Below are positions 34,458 to 43,569 of a DNA stretch of 64,000 nt, piece after piece; position 1 is the stretch's first letter, and every line of letters begins with the position of its first letter. Origin of the DNA: Natronincola peptidivorans (GTDB taxonomy: Bacteria > Bacillota > Clostridia > Peptostreptococcales > Natronincolaceae); contig NZ_FOHU01000016.1 in the NCBI RefSeq assembly GCF_900111615.1, forward strand, positions 1 through 64,000, given 5' to 3'. The translations under genes and the position numbers were made by a program. The notes below the pieces were generated by a model. It ran no database searches, had not been told where the DNA came from, and was given only the letters and a program-made list of their open reading frames with translations.

Positions 34458-36371
34458 TTACTTGTACCAATTCTCCGGTATTAGATTATTTTCATGCCAC
34501 CAATCCTCTGTAATTAATTGGCGGAATTTTCCATCTTTCAGATCGGCATGATCGACAATTATGACTTGAAGATTACCTTTAAAATCATTTACTCTTTCAA
34601 TAATAAAATCATAAAGGTCATACACCATACTCCAATCTGTATTTTTTTCATCAAGTTCAGAAGGGAAGTATACTTGTGATGGTTGATCAAAAAAAATAAA
34701 TCGAGGGACTGGTCTATTAGCATTTATAAAATATTTATGTAGTGCAAAATATGTTATTAGATGAACACCAACCCAGTTAGATCCACTACCTAGTTGTTTT
34801 AATGGAACTGGACGTTCAGCCTTATCAACGACAACTGTAACTTTATTCAGGTCTAATCGATAAGGATTATCGCTATGCTCTAAGTTTAATTTTTTTGCCC
34901 ATTCACTCATATCAACTGAAATGCGAGACAATGCAGATTGACGCCTTTCATACAAAGTATCTTTATCTAAAAGTTCATCTATTTCAGCAATCCGTTTTTC
35001 TAGTTCTTTTATTTGCATTTCTTTATTTCCAGACTCAGTATCCTTTTGAACACTCTCTAACCATAAGCTAATCCTCCCAATCACTCTTGCACGTCTGGAA
35101 TTTAAGTCTTTCACTCGTTCTGCTTCTTTGTTTTGAATATAAATACCATCTATTTCAGCTTTTAAGTTTATAATTTCTTCTCTAAGTTTTTGTCTGTCCA
35201 GTTCCAAACTATCAATGAAATTTCTTAATTTAGGTCTTTCACGAGTAACACTTTCTATATTTTTATCCAAATTACTAATAGCTGTTTTTATCATTTCTAC
35301 TTCCGGCAATGGATTTGTTAACTCTCCTGAACAGAGTGGACAAACACCTACTCTAAAATCCATTTTTTCAAACAATCCAATTGACTCCAAACGCATTTTT
35401 TGATGTGAAACCTCATCAGCAAATCCTGTTGTTTCTCCAGCAAAAGATTTTGCACTTGAAATGTTCAATTCTAACTCTTCTAAATCACGTTTCCGTTCTT
35501 CTAATATGCTTTGCAAATAACTAAGCCTATCCATTCCAACCTCATGCGTACTGTTAGGAGTCCACTCTTCAATAGTTGAAAGCAGAGTATATAGTGCGTT
35601 ATAGTTATCATAATCTATATCTGCTCTATAATCTATAATTCCTACTTGCTTTGCTTCAGAAATAAGAGAAATAGCCCGCTCCATTCCTCCACCGTGTAAA
35701 ACTCTATTTTCTTCAAGTCTACGTTTTTCAATAACTAAGCGTCGCTTTAATATGCTTTTTTCATTTTCCAAGGCTAATGCTTCTTCATTCACTATGCCTA
35801 GAAAATAAGGAAGTGTATCTTTAATTGCTTGTGTAATAAAATCATCTGATTGCTTATGAAAAAGAAAATTCTTAGCAGCTATTTCATCTTGATTTTGAAA
35901 GCAATAGTATAGTGCATGTCGTATATTTGCCGATAGTGCATTCCTACTTTGTCCATCAGGTGGGGTATGTAAATTTTCTAAGATTCCAACTCTAGATGAT
36001 AGAGTTTCTTCTAATCCTGCGACGTTTTTATTTGCCACAAAATCACATTTTTCTGGGGCTTCAAGTTCTTTTCCTATTTCAATATAACAACGACCTGTTG
36101 ATTGTTGTCCTGGATCTGGATTTTTACGCGCGAGAAACACTCTTTCATTTTTAAACTGAAGTAATAAACCATACCATGCTACATTTTCCCGAATAACACC
36201 ATCTGCAATATTACAAGAGTCTCCACCAAGACAATAATCTATAATATCTCCAATAGCTGATTTTCCAGATTTAGATTTTCCTGTTATAATATTTACTGTT
36301 CCCAATTTAAATGACAAACGTCGCACCTTCCCATTAAGTCCATATATAACAATTTCTTTTATTTGCATCAT
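34458..36371 (-). CDS. ABC-3C system ATPase (DUF3732-type, SMC/Rad50-like)
   Basis: The 637-residue protein has a Walker A GKSKSGKS (residues 31-38), a long central coiled coil (about 190-480) interrupted by a CPLC zinc-hook-like motif near residue 343, an ABC signature region LGSGSNWVGVHL and a Walker B RFIFFDQPS near residue 560. The layout and end match the DUF3732 ATPases of the three-component ABC (ABC-3C) conflict systems. Its start overlaps the middle-component gene by 4 bp. It probably senses or clamps foreign nucleic acid and triggers the partner proteins; that is by family analogy. Confidence 0.85.
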   Translation of the reverse strand: MMQIKEIVIYGLNGKVRRLSFKLGTVNIITGKSKSGKSAIGDIIDYCLGGDSCNIADGVIRENVAWYGLLLQFKNERVFLARKNPDPGQQSTGRCYIEIGKELEAPEKCDFVANKNVAGLEETLSSRVGILENLHTPPDGQSRNALSANIRHALYYCFQNQDEIAAKNFLFHKQSDDFITQAIKDTLPYFLGIVNEEALALENEKSILKRRLVIEKRRLEENRVLHGGGMERAISLISEAKQVGIIDYRADIDYDNYNALYTLLSTIEEWTPNSTHEVGMDRLSYLQSILEERKRDLEELELNISSAKSFAGETTGFADEVSHQKMRLESIGLFEKMDFRVGVCPLCSGELTNPLPEVEMIKTAISNLDKNIESVTRERPKLRNFIDSLELDRQKLREEIINLKAEIDGIYIQNKEAERVKDLNSRRARVIGRISLWLESVQKDTESGNKEMQIKELEKRIAEIDELLDKDTLYERRQSALSRISVDMSEWAKKLNLEHSDNPYRLDLNKVTVVVDKAERPVPLKQLGSGSNWVGVHLITYFALHKYFINANRPVPRFIFFDQPSQVYFPSELDEKNTDWSMVYDLYDFIIERVNDFKGNLQVIIVDHADLKDGKFRQLITEDWWHENNLIPENWYK

Positions 36372-36856
36372 GGCTTTACCCCCATACTAATAAATATAGT
36401 TTCAGCTTTTCCAGTCGCTGCAAACCATTTAGCTATATGTTCACTTTTGTTTATACAATCTTTTACTTCATCATTGGTGTATTTTGTTTTACTGAGAGCT
36501 TTTATTGTGTGAACAATTTCTAATTCACCATTGTTAGTTAACTGTACTAGTCCTGACTGCAATAGTAATTCAACAGCTTCATTTGTAATCAAAACTAATT
36601 CCTTTGCTCGTTTTGGAAAGTCAATTAAAGCTTCAGGATAGCGTTGTAACCATACTAACATTTGAGTTCTACTGTTAATCAATTCTCTTGTGCTTTTATG
36701 AAGAACTAATGGCAATATTAAATAAATCAAAGGAAATGAAAATGCTCTATGAGTTATATCTCCATATGTTTTTATTGTGCTATATATAATTCTTCCACAG
36801 AAAGCTGGATTAAGTAAATAAGCTACTTCTTTTGAACGGTTGTTCCACTCTCTCAT
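36368..36856 (-). CDS. ABC-3C system middle component
   Basis: A 162-residue helical protein starting WNNRSKEVAYLLNPAFCGRII and containing FPLIYLILPLVLHKSTRELI, the pattern of the small middle components of ABC-3C systems. It sits between the CTD protein and the ATPase, overlapping the latter by 4 bp and following the former by 6 bp, so the three are one translational unit. Confidence 0.78.
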   Translation of the reverse strand: MREWNNRSKEVAYLLNPAFCGRIIYSTIKTYGDITHRAFSFPLIYLILPLVLHKSTRELINSRTQMLVWLQRYPEALIDFPKRAKELVLITNEAVELLLQSGLVQLTNNGELEIVHTIKALSKTKYTNDEVKDCINKSEHIAKWFAATGKAETIFISMGVKP

Positions 36857-36862
36857 TTAGTA

Positions 36863-38050
36863 TCACCTCAATATTAATAAACACTTAAGACGTTCATAGA
36901 AATCCGTATGCCATCCTATTTTCAGTTGGTTTGCCAAAATGTGATAACTCCCTCGCATTACAAAAGCTTCACTGCATTTTTCTCTTATTCTTATATCTTT
37001 TTTCTGTATATCAGAAAATAGATCTTTTCCGCTTTTCACTTTTATATCTTCAGTAATCTGATCACCATATTCGTCCAAATTATCTTGCATAGTATAAAAA
37101 CAATGCTCCCATTCATCAATAAGCCTTCTTTCATAATCATCTAGTTCATTAACATACAGCAAGTCATTTCTAACCCAACTCGCACGCTGCTTGAAAGCAC
37201 GATAATAATCTCTTAGTGCCATTCGTACACGATTACTTCCCATGCTAATTAATTCTAATTGTTCGTAAAAAACTCTGTCATTAGGAGGCAAATCATCTAA
37301 ATTTAATTTTCCAAAATCTATTATGTCAATAGGTAGGTTGTCAGGGTTATATTCTTGGCTAACTAACACAATGTAAGAACGAACTTGACTCTGTGTAACG
37401 TAAATCGGATCATCAGAGCATAGGGCTTCAATAACTTTTTTAAACCACCATCCCTCTAAACGCTCACAAATTAAATCTTCATATTTAGGTAAACAACTAT
37501 ATCGGATTTCTCGCTTAATTTCACTCTCCACATCAACTATGTTACTGCTTCCATCAACCACAATAGCATTGGCTAATAATCGTTTTGCTACTCTCTCATC
37601 CAAAGTATAAAAGGCATTATAGTATGTAGTGTGCTTTTTATTCTTAGATTCTTCGCATACTTTAATTAATAACTGATACGCCAATTCAATATCTCTATCT
37701 TTATGATTCTTAAGATAATAAGCTGCTGTTTTTTCTGGTGCAGATGCTGTTGTAATAATAATAAAGTTAGTTGTTTTAAGTAATTCAGGAGATTTTTTTA
37801 TTGCATCAATCCATACTTTTAATGTTCTCCACATATCGGTACTGCTATCTGTTAAATCTCCATAATGCTTTATATGGTGCTTAAGTTGAATTAATACTCG
37901 TGAATCATCCTCGTCACTAAATGCAATATCATCAAATTTTTCAATGCTTATCTGAGCTTGTTCATCACGATTCTTGAGCAAAAGATTAAGTGCATATCTA
38001 ACTTGATACAAATATCCCATCATTTGTTCTGAAGCCTGATGATTTGACAT
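36863..38050 (-). CDS. ABC-3C system C-terminal-domain protein (effector or adaptor)
   Basis: The 395-residue protein begins ASEQMMGYLYQVRYALNLLL, followed by ISIEKFDDIAFSD and LIQLKHHIKHYGDLTDSSTDMWRTLKVWI. This start, with D/E, QLKHH and W blocks, is a restriction-nuclease-like or effector-type N-terminus seen at the head of ABC-3C operons. The second half is the conserved ABC-3C C-terminal domain. It is the first gene of the operon. The QLK triad fits a PD-(D/E)xK-like fold but is not proof of nuclease activity. Confidence 0.78.
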   Translation of the reverse strand: MSNHQASEQMMGYLYQVRYALNLLLKNRDEQAQISIEKFDDIAFSDEDDSRVLIQLKHHIKHYGDLTDSSTDMWRTLKVWIDAIKKSPELLKTTNFIIITTASAPEKTAAYYLKNHKDRDIELAYQLLIKVCEESKNKKHTTYYNAFYTLDERVAKRLLANAIVVDGSSNIVDVESEIKREIRYSCLPKYEDLICERLEGWWFKKVIEALCSDDPIYVTQSQVRSYIVLVSQEYNPDNLPIDIIDFGKLNLDDLPPNDRVFYEQLELISMGSNRVRMALRDYYRAFKQRASWVRNDLLYVNELDDYERRLIDEWEHCFYTMQDNLDEYGDQITEDIKVKSGKDLFSDIQKKDIRIREKCSEAFVMRGSYHILANQLKIGWHTDFYERLKCLLILR

Positions 38051-38270
38051 ATCTAATGCCTCCTTTTTCCATTATCTATAAATCAACTCTTTAATATTAA
38101 TTTTTACCACGCATTTCTATCAATCTATATTAACTCAACTTCCCATGATTTTCCTAATTTAAATACTCTTCATGTCTACGATTATAGCTTACAAATAACT
38201 CTCCTCAAAACTTCAAAGTCTAATTTTACTAAAAGCGCCCTAGGATGGTTCAATCTTTTGCAAACAATTT

Positions 38271-38392
38271 GAACGTCCTTGCATCTGTGGCTTCCCTGAA
38301 CCTGACCAACTTGATCTGCTTCATGACGGTGCCTACAGAGACTTTCTACCTGACGGTTCTTCTTGCACCCTTGTGGGAATGGCTTGTTAGAT
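38271..38392. repeat. attC-like palindrome, site 3 of the cargo
   Basis: One end is a canonical GTTAGAT core (38386-38392; ATCTAAC on the minus strand), adjoined by GGGAATGGC. The other end is TTGAACGTCC with TTCCC nearby, giving weaker pairing. The last codons of the membrane protein gene at 38346 lie inside this site. It follows that gene on the minus strand as an attC follows its cassette gene. Confidence 0.55.
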
Positions 38393-39467
38393 GAAGGTTG
38401 TTTCCCTCTTTTTGTCTAAGTTTATATGCTTTAATGAAGCTATTAACGTCTTCTTTGTTGCTCATGGAACTAAGTAGTACGTTGCTATCACTGATAAAAT
38501 TCTTAATTTTCTTGACATCGAAACCACATGCTAAGACTATTTGAAAGTAAAGATATTTTTTAATATCTTCTTTAATTACTTTTTTGAAAGATATTGGGAT
38601 AAAAAGACATTCATAAGCAGAAACAACAGCTACAATAATTACAAAGGGGATAAACAATATACTTAGTATTGATCCCATTGATAACAAAACTATTAATCTC
38701 TCCAAATTCAAATTATTGAACTGAGCGATTATTTGGCTTATTGAATTCCACATCATCCAAGCTCCGACGAAAAACAATATAGTGTTTAAAAAAGATGCTA
38801 TTTTTTGATAATCTTCTTTGTTTTTATGTTCAGTTACTGCTACCATCATTGAAATGAACACTGTCACTGGAACTATAATTAACTCTGTAACCAAGGAAAA
38901 TGAATATAAGTTCAAAATAAATTCGAATAGTATTGTAACCTTTAGGTTTTGAAGTATCAATTTCAAAAAATATCTATTATCTTTAGCAACACCTATTGCA
39001 TTAAACAGCATAATATAGCCAATAAATAGCATCCACAATATAGTTACTTTAAAGTGACTAATATTCCAAAATCCTTGTTTCCACATAAAATAGATAATTA
39101 TCATATTGTAAGCAAGTGCTAACAACCACAATATTAGCAATTTTTTTGAAAAGAAAGTTTTAAGAACTTGTAAAAATGATTTCCTTATTTTCTTTTCTTT
39201 TAACAATATTACACCGATAACAGTCGCCCAAATTAAAATAGCAAACTGCCGATTGCTTAATAAAAGATCATTATTAATAAGATAAGTCTTTATCTCTCCA
39301 TATCTAACATATAGACTCATATAAGATCTTTTTGTAAATTTATATGGTAAGTTAATCCAGTAATGTATTGTCTCTTTAGTATAGCTGTGATAATAGTAAA
39401 GTTGATAAATTAACATTGACTGTACTATTACTATAAAATGTATAAAGAACTTATAAAATCTTTTCAA
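38346..39467 (-). CDS. Polytopic membrane protein, unknown (cargo)
   Basis: A 373-residue protein with eight or so hydrophobic segments. It starts at a TTG (39467) with CGGAGG upstream. The last 17 residues (HLTSHSHKGARRTVR) are encoded by the attC-like repeat, so the original end of the gene may have been changed when it joined the array. The start lies 48 bp beyond the 3' end of the group II intron. No family recognised. Confidence 0.6.
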   Translation of the reverse strand: MKRFYKFFIHFIVIVQSMLIYQLYYYHSYTKETIHYWINLPYKFTKRSYMSLYVRYGEIKTYLINNDLLLSNRQFAILIWATVIGVILLKEKKIRKSFLQVLKTFFSKKLLILWLLALAYNMIIIYFMWKQGFWNISHFKVTILWMLFIGYIMLFNAIGVAKDNRYFLKLILQNLKVTILFEFILNLYSFSLVTELIIVPVTVFISMMVAVTEHKNKEDYQKIASFLNTILFFVGAWMMWNSISQIIAQFNNLNLERLIVLLSMGSILSILFIPFVIIVAVVSAYECLFIPISFKKVIKEDIKKYLYFQIVLACGFDVKKIKNFISDSNVLLSSMSNKEDVNSFIKAYKLRQKEGNNLHLTSHSHKGARRTVR

Positions 39468-39514
39468 TCTTTTTCAACCTCCGAAAAAGCACTAAATTTT
39501 TTCCAACTTTCATG

Positions 39515-41412
39515 GTCACGGTAGACGCGTCGATTACCCGACGCACCCCGCACAGATCCCGGCGTGCGGAACTACCGCACCGGGCTCTTCAGATATATTC
39601 ACTTCCGTAATCAAGCAAAACAGTCTTCAAACCTTAATTGGTTATCTGATGTTTCTGTTATTCTGGGTTTTATCAGCCCATACCACTTCATCTTTTCTTT
39701 GAACTCATCCCAGTTAAAGCTTCTCCTTTGGCTTCTGCGGTTTAGCCATTTATATAGTATTTTTATGGCTATATTATAGAACTCGTTTATTCCTTTACTA
39801 TTTCCTATGACTCCATAGTAGTTGAAGTATCCTCTTAGCTTGATATTTAGTTTATCTACTATTCTCTTTATTCGATTATTACGATTCTCCTTACACCACT
39901 TAGTAAAGGCTTTTATTGATTTTCTCAATTTATCCCGACTAGTTCTTCTGACTATTATGTCTTTTCCTTTATGTGATTCTTTCCATCGGTATTCGAATCC
40001 AAGAAATTCGAAGCTGGTATTTTCATGTTTTCTAAATCTTGTAAAGCTTATTATCTTTGTCTTTTCTTCTGCTAGTTCCAGCTTAAATTTTCCAAGCCTT
40101 TTTCCTAATGCACTATAAAACTTTTCTGCATCTTTCTTGTATCTAAAGGCGCATATAAAGTCATCAGCGAAGCGGCATATATATGCTTCTCCTTCACTTC
40201 TTGGCTTTACTATTTTTTCAAACCATAAATCTAATGCGTAGTGTAGATATATGTTGGCTAAAACTGGACTTACTACTCCGCCCTGTGGACAACCTGTCTG
40301 TGGGTGTATTATTTTTCCTTCTGTCTCCATTATCCCTGCTTTTAGCCATTTCTTTATCAGTTTTAAGAATGTCTTGTCTTTTATTCTAAGCTTTAGCATT
40401 TCCATTAACCATTCATGGTCTATGTTGTTGAAATATCCTTTTATGTCGGCTTCTACTATGTAGCTGTATTTCCCTTGTATTTCTTTTGTGAGTTCTGTCA
40501 CCGCTCTTTGTGGTCCTATTCCTGGTCTGTATCCATAACTACTCTTTAGGAAATCTGACTGGTATATTGCTTCTAATATGTTAGCTACTGCTCTTTGTAT
40601 TATTTTATCTCTTATTGTCGGTATTCCTAGGGGGCGTGTTTTTCCATTTCCCTTTGGTATATTAACTCTTTTTACCAGTCTTGCTTTGTACGTCTTTTTC
40701 TTTAAATCCTCTAATAGCTCATTCAGATTTTGGTCAAGGTTCTTCTCAAATTCCTTTGCTGTTACCTTATCCACTCCTGCTGATGCTTTCTTGTTAATTT
40801 CTTTCCATGCAATATACAAAGCATTCTTATCCAGTAGTCCATATAGGTTACCAAAACGATAGTCTCTTTCTTGTTTTGCTTTTCTTGTTATTCCCCGCAG
40901 TGAGGTTTGCATTATTTCCTCCAGTCCTGCAGTCCGGATAATGTTTCCTTTGCGGGTTGCATATATCTGTTAACTCCTTCCCCATGTAGCTGGCTCTCCC
41001 AACCTCAGAGTACTATGAGTTAATCCGAATTCCTGTGTACATTGGTCGTCCTCTTTTTCGATTGGATAGACCTACCTGTATTATCAGGAGCAACAGGATC
41101 CTCCCAAGTTCCTGACATCTCTCTCCATACATACCACGTTCTTGGACCCCGACAGATCCTCGGAAGTCTCACCTTTAACGACCTCTCTGTATTGGCTTCC
41201 ATGACGTTAAACATGTCGCCATCTGCTTTAGCGTTTACGAGGCTCAATATGCTTCAGGGATTACGGTCTCCCCTGTGGTCTATATGGTTCCCTGTGTACG
41301 CTTCACCTAACTGTTACCAGTTTCGGTGCAACACTCGGTATGGGTGGTTGGTTAGACCTTGCCCAACAGGGACTTCCACCCTGCAAGAAATGCCAAGCTT
41401 TGCTTGGCGCAC
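39515..41412 (-). mobile_element. Group II intron
   Basis: The 5' end reads GTGCGCCAAGCAAAGCTTGG (from 41412) and the 3' part contains a domain V hairpin (39555-39587; GAGCCCGGTGCGG with its complement) and a domain VI stem (about 39517-39552) ending in GTGAC. The 7 nt upstream of the insertion, GACGTTA, are exactly complementary to TAACGTC at 41203-41209 inside the intron, the expected EBS1-IBS1 pairing. The intron encodes its own reverse transcriptase-maturase. It splits the attC-like site at 41413-41534 right at the core box. Confidence 0.88.
39611..40912 (-). CDS. ltrA: Group II intron reverse transcriptase/maturase
   Basis: The 433-residue protein has the reverse-transcriptase blocks in order: RVNIPKGNGKTRPLGIPTIRDKIIQ, SYGYRPGIGPQRAV, VEADIKGYFNNIDH, TGCPQGGVVSPVLANIYL and the catalytic CRFADDFICA (FADD in place of YADD). 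A maturase X domain follows and the protein ends NQLRFEDCFA. There is no HNH endonuclease domain, so it belongs to an endonuclease-less or D-only class. It acts in splicing and reverse splicing of the intron RNA. Confidence 0.95.
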   Translation of the reverse strand: MQTSLRGITRKAKQERDYRFGNLYGLLDKNALYIAWKEINKKASAGVDKVTAKEFEKNLDQNLNELLEDLKKKTYKARLVKRVNIPKGNGKTRPLGIPTIRDKIIQRAVANILEAIYQSDFLKSSYGYRPGIGPQRAVTELTKEIQGKYSYIVEADIKGYFNNIDHEWLMEMLKLRIKDKTFLKLIKKWLKAGIMETEGKIIHPQTGCPQGGVVSPVLANIYLHYALDLWFEKIVKPRSEGEAYICRFADDFICAFRYKKDAEKFYSALGKRLGKFKLELAEEKTKIISFTRFRKHENTSFEFLGFEYRWKESHKGKDIIVRRTSRDKLRKSIKAFTKWCKENRNNRIKRIVDKLNIKLRGYFNYYGVIGNSKGINEFYNIAIKILYKWLNRRSQRRSFNWDEFKEKMKWYGLIKPRITETSDNQLRFEDCFA

Positions 41413-41534
41413 TAACGTCTCGCATTGCCGAAGCCTTTGAGCTGGACCCCAAAGGAATACTTCTTGGCGGAGCTTGTCTCCCATCGAAAAGGTTTGGGTC
41501 GTAGCACAGCGGAGCCGGCAATGCATTGTTATAG
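41413..41534. repeat. attC-like palindrome, site 4 of the cargo, split by the intron
   Basis: On the minus strand the site reads CTATAAC-AAT-GCATTGCCG, a 90-nt centre, then CGGCAATGC-GAGAC-GTTA, and continues as CAT beyond the intron. The 9-nt arms (41516-41524 and 41422-41430) are exact complements. Core boxes, spacers and arms follow the plan of an integron attC. The site lies downstream of the ATPase gene at 41583. The remainder of 40913-41412 is intron RNA structure, not coding. Confidence 0.6.
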
Positions 41535-41582
41535 GAAGTAGGTGCATTGAAATTCAGCTTTTCTGCTCCTTCTAAGAGAGTT

Positions 41583-43370
41583 CTAGTGGTTAAACAACTT
41601 GCTCCCACAAAATGGGCACTCATTTGAACTCACTGCATGTTTCATTTTATGTAAATTTATCTCTTGTCTACATCCTTCACTTTTGCATAGTATTATTTCT
41701 CCCTCTTTAATATCAATATAATTAGATATTGCTTTGGGGTTATAGATATATCGTCTTACTTTATCATGTATAGTCTCATATTCTGTAACAAAGCTAAACA
41801 ACTTATCCTTCTGATGTAAGTCATAAGTACAAGAATAACTTAATGCATAGACAGCTAATTTGTTTTTTATTTCTTTATCTTTTGGTGGAACATGCCCCTT
41901 CCTAAAATGTAATAACCTATGGTATATCAATTCTGAAAAATACTCTTTTGATAATATTTCAATATTATCGCGGCTTGTCTCAATACATATATGGCTAGAT
42001 TTTTTGTTAGTTGCAAAGTTTTCTAAGTCCCTCCAAACTTGCATAACAGCTATATTATCACTAATGTTGCTTATTTTTTTTTCACCATCATTTCTTATAG
42101 CTTTGATAATCATACTTTCTGTTATATATTTATTTGGCCTTCCTTGAATTAATTTACTTAACCTGTACTCCTTAAATTCTACCCAACAATCCAGTAGAAT
42201 TGTTCCAAAATCTCTTGGTATTCCCATACTTCCAAGTATCAACATTTCGAGTTTTTTTGTTTTATCAATTAATATGGTGTAACTAATGCCTAATTCTTTA
42301 AAGTAATACTTTAGTCTTTGATTAATGAATTTCTTGTAATAAGCAATACACTCTTCCTTGTCTTGGCTAGATAATTCAATCTTTAGGTTTTTATCCAAAT
42401 TAATCTCGTGTTGGAGATCTGCACCTTTTTGCAAGTGATGTAATCCTCCTCTATTAGGTACTACTCCTATCCAAAAATAAAAAGGAGTATCATTAATTTT
42501 ATCAATATAGAATGATAAAAACTCCTGTGCACTTTTTATTCTATACAGTTTTTCCCATTCATCTACATAAAAAGTAATAGATCTAAGTTTTAGCAGTTCT
42601 TTAATCTCAATTAACTGTTGCCTAACATCATAAATGTTTAGAAAATTAATATAAGTATTTCCTTTAGCCATATTTCTTGATAATTCTTCTAACATGCTGA
42701 TATCTAACGAATTACCGACTTCCAGGTCAGAAAGGCTTAATTTTGTTAGTATTGAATTTTTTATTTCTATTAACTCTCTATTAGATTCATCTATATTAAT
42801 GTTGCCAATAGATAATTCTTCTAACTTATTGGTACCATTCTTTACTATATTTTTAAACTCAGATATTTTTACAATAGTATTCTCAATGTTTTTATATAAT
42901 TTTCTTTTATCGTTATCGAATATTGACAATATTTTATTTATGATACGTTCTTCTTTTAAATTCTTTAAAAACCCTACTAATTGCTTTGCTATGTTATCAT
43001 ATAAATATATACTAAAAACTCTATTAAATATCTCCTGATTATAATCCTCAGGTAAGTGTAATCTTTTCACATTCAAGTAAACACACAAAACCTTGCAATT
43101 TTCATAATCACCGTTTATTCTATCCCTAGCTAATAAAAACAAATGAGTTTTACCAGTTCCTCTTAATCCAGAAATTACTCCGCTTGATACCGTTGAGCAT
43201 GAAACTAAACTATCTAGATTATTTTTATAATCTACATGTGTACTTCTAAGCTCTCTAATTTTCTCTTCAGTATCATGTAAGTCTAATTCAAAATCTGCTC
43301 TCAAATCTGCAAACGCCTTGCTCATTTTACTTATAAAATCTTCATCTTCTATGAATTCTTTTAGTTCCAT
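41583..43370 (-). CDS. P-loop ATPase (ORC/STAND-like) with C-terminal zinc ribbon (cargo)
   Basis: The 595-residue protein has Walker A GLRGTGKTH (residues 68-76), a Walker B ITFYVDEWEKL in the middle and a GIPRDFGTIL sensor-like stretch. A helical, possibly winged-helix region follows. A terminal zinc ribbon has CKSEGCRQ and CPFCGSKLF. It resembles the Orc1/Cdc6-like AAA ATPases found in mobile-element cargo, but I cannot place it in a named defence family. It is the cargo gene nearest to the transposition module, separated from TniQ2 by a repeat. Confidence 0.6.
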   Translation of the reverse strand: MELKEFIEDEDFISKMSKAFADLRADFELDLHDTEEKIRELRSTHVDYKNNLDSLVSCSTVSSGVISGLRGTGKTHLFLLARDRINGDYENCKVLCVYLNVKRLHLPEDYNQEIFNRVFSIYLYDNIAKQLVGFLKNLKEERIINKILSIFDNDKRKLYKNIENTIVKISEFKNIVKNGTNKLEELSIGNINIDESNRELIEIKNSILTKLSLSDLEVGNSLDISMLEELSRNMAKGNTYINFLNIYDVRQQLIEIKELLKLRSITFYVDEWEKLYRIKSAQEFLSFYIDKINDTPFYFWIGVVPNRGGLHHLQKGADLQHEINLDKNLKIELSSQDKEECIAYYKKFINQRLKYYFKELGISYTILIDKTKKLEMLILGSMGIPRDFGTILLDCWVEFKEYRLSKLIQGRPNKYITESMIIKAIRNDGEKKISNISDNIAVMQVWRDLENFATNKKSSHICIETSRDNIEILSKEYFSELIYHRLLHFRKGHVPPKDKEIKNKLAVYALSYSCTYDLHQKDKLFSFVTEYETIHDKVRRYIYNPKAISNYIDIKEGEIILCKSEGCRQEINLHKMKHAVSSNECPFCGSKLFNH

Positions 43371-43569
43371 AATATATATACCCCCTATAGCTATTTTCTT
43401 TTGCTTTTCTTAGTCTCGAATAAACCTGTAAAAGATGCCCAGAACGCCTATTTCCTATAACTTTTCAATTAGCGACATTAAGTTCACAAATCCCTTGCAG
43501 TGGTAAGATGTTTATGAACTCAAGTTCGCTAATATTACTTATCTCTTTCTCTACTAAGCTTTTAGCTCA

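Noticed and set aside
41020-41623. Several open frames on both strands across the 5' part of the group II intron
   Set aside because: They overlap intron RNA structure and the attC-like site, have no consistent ribosome sites and no recognisable protein features.
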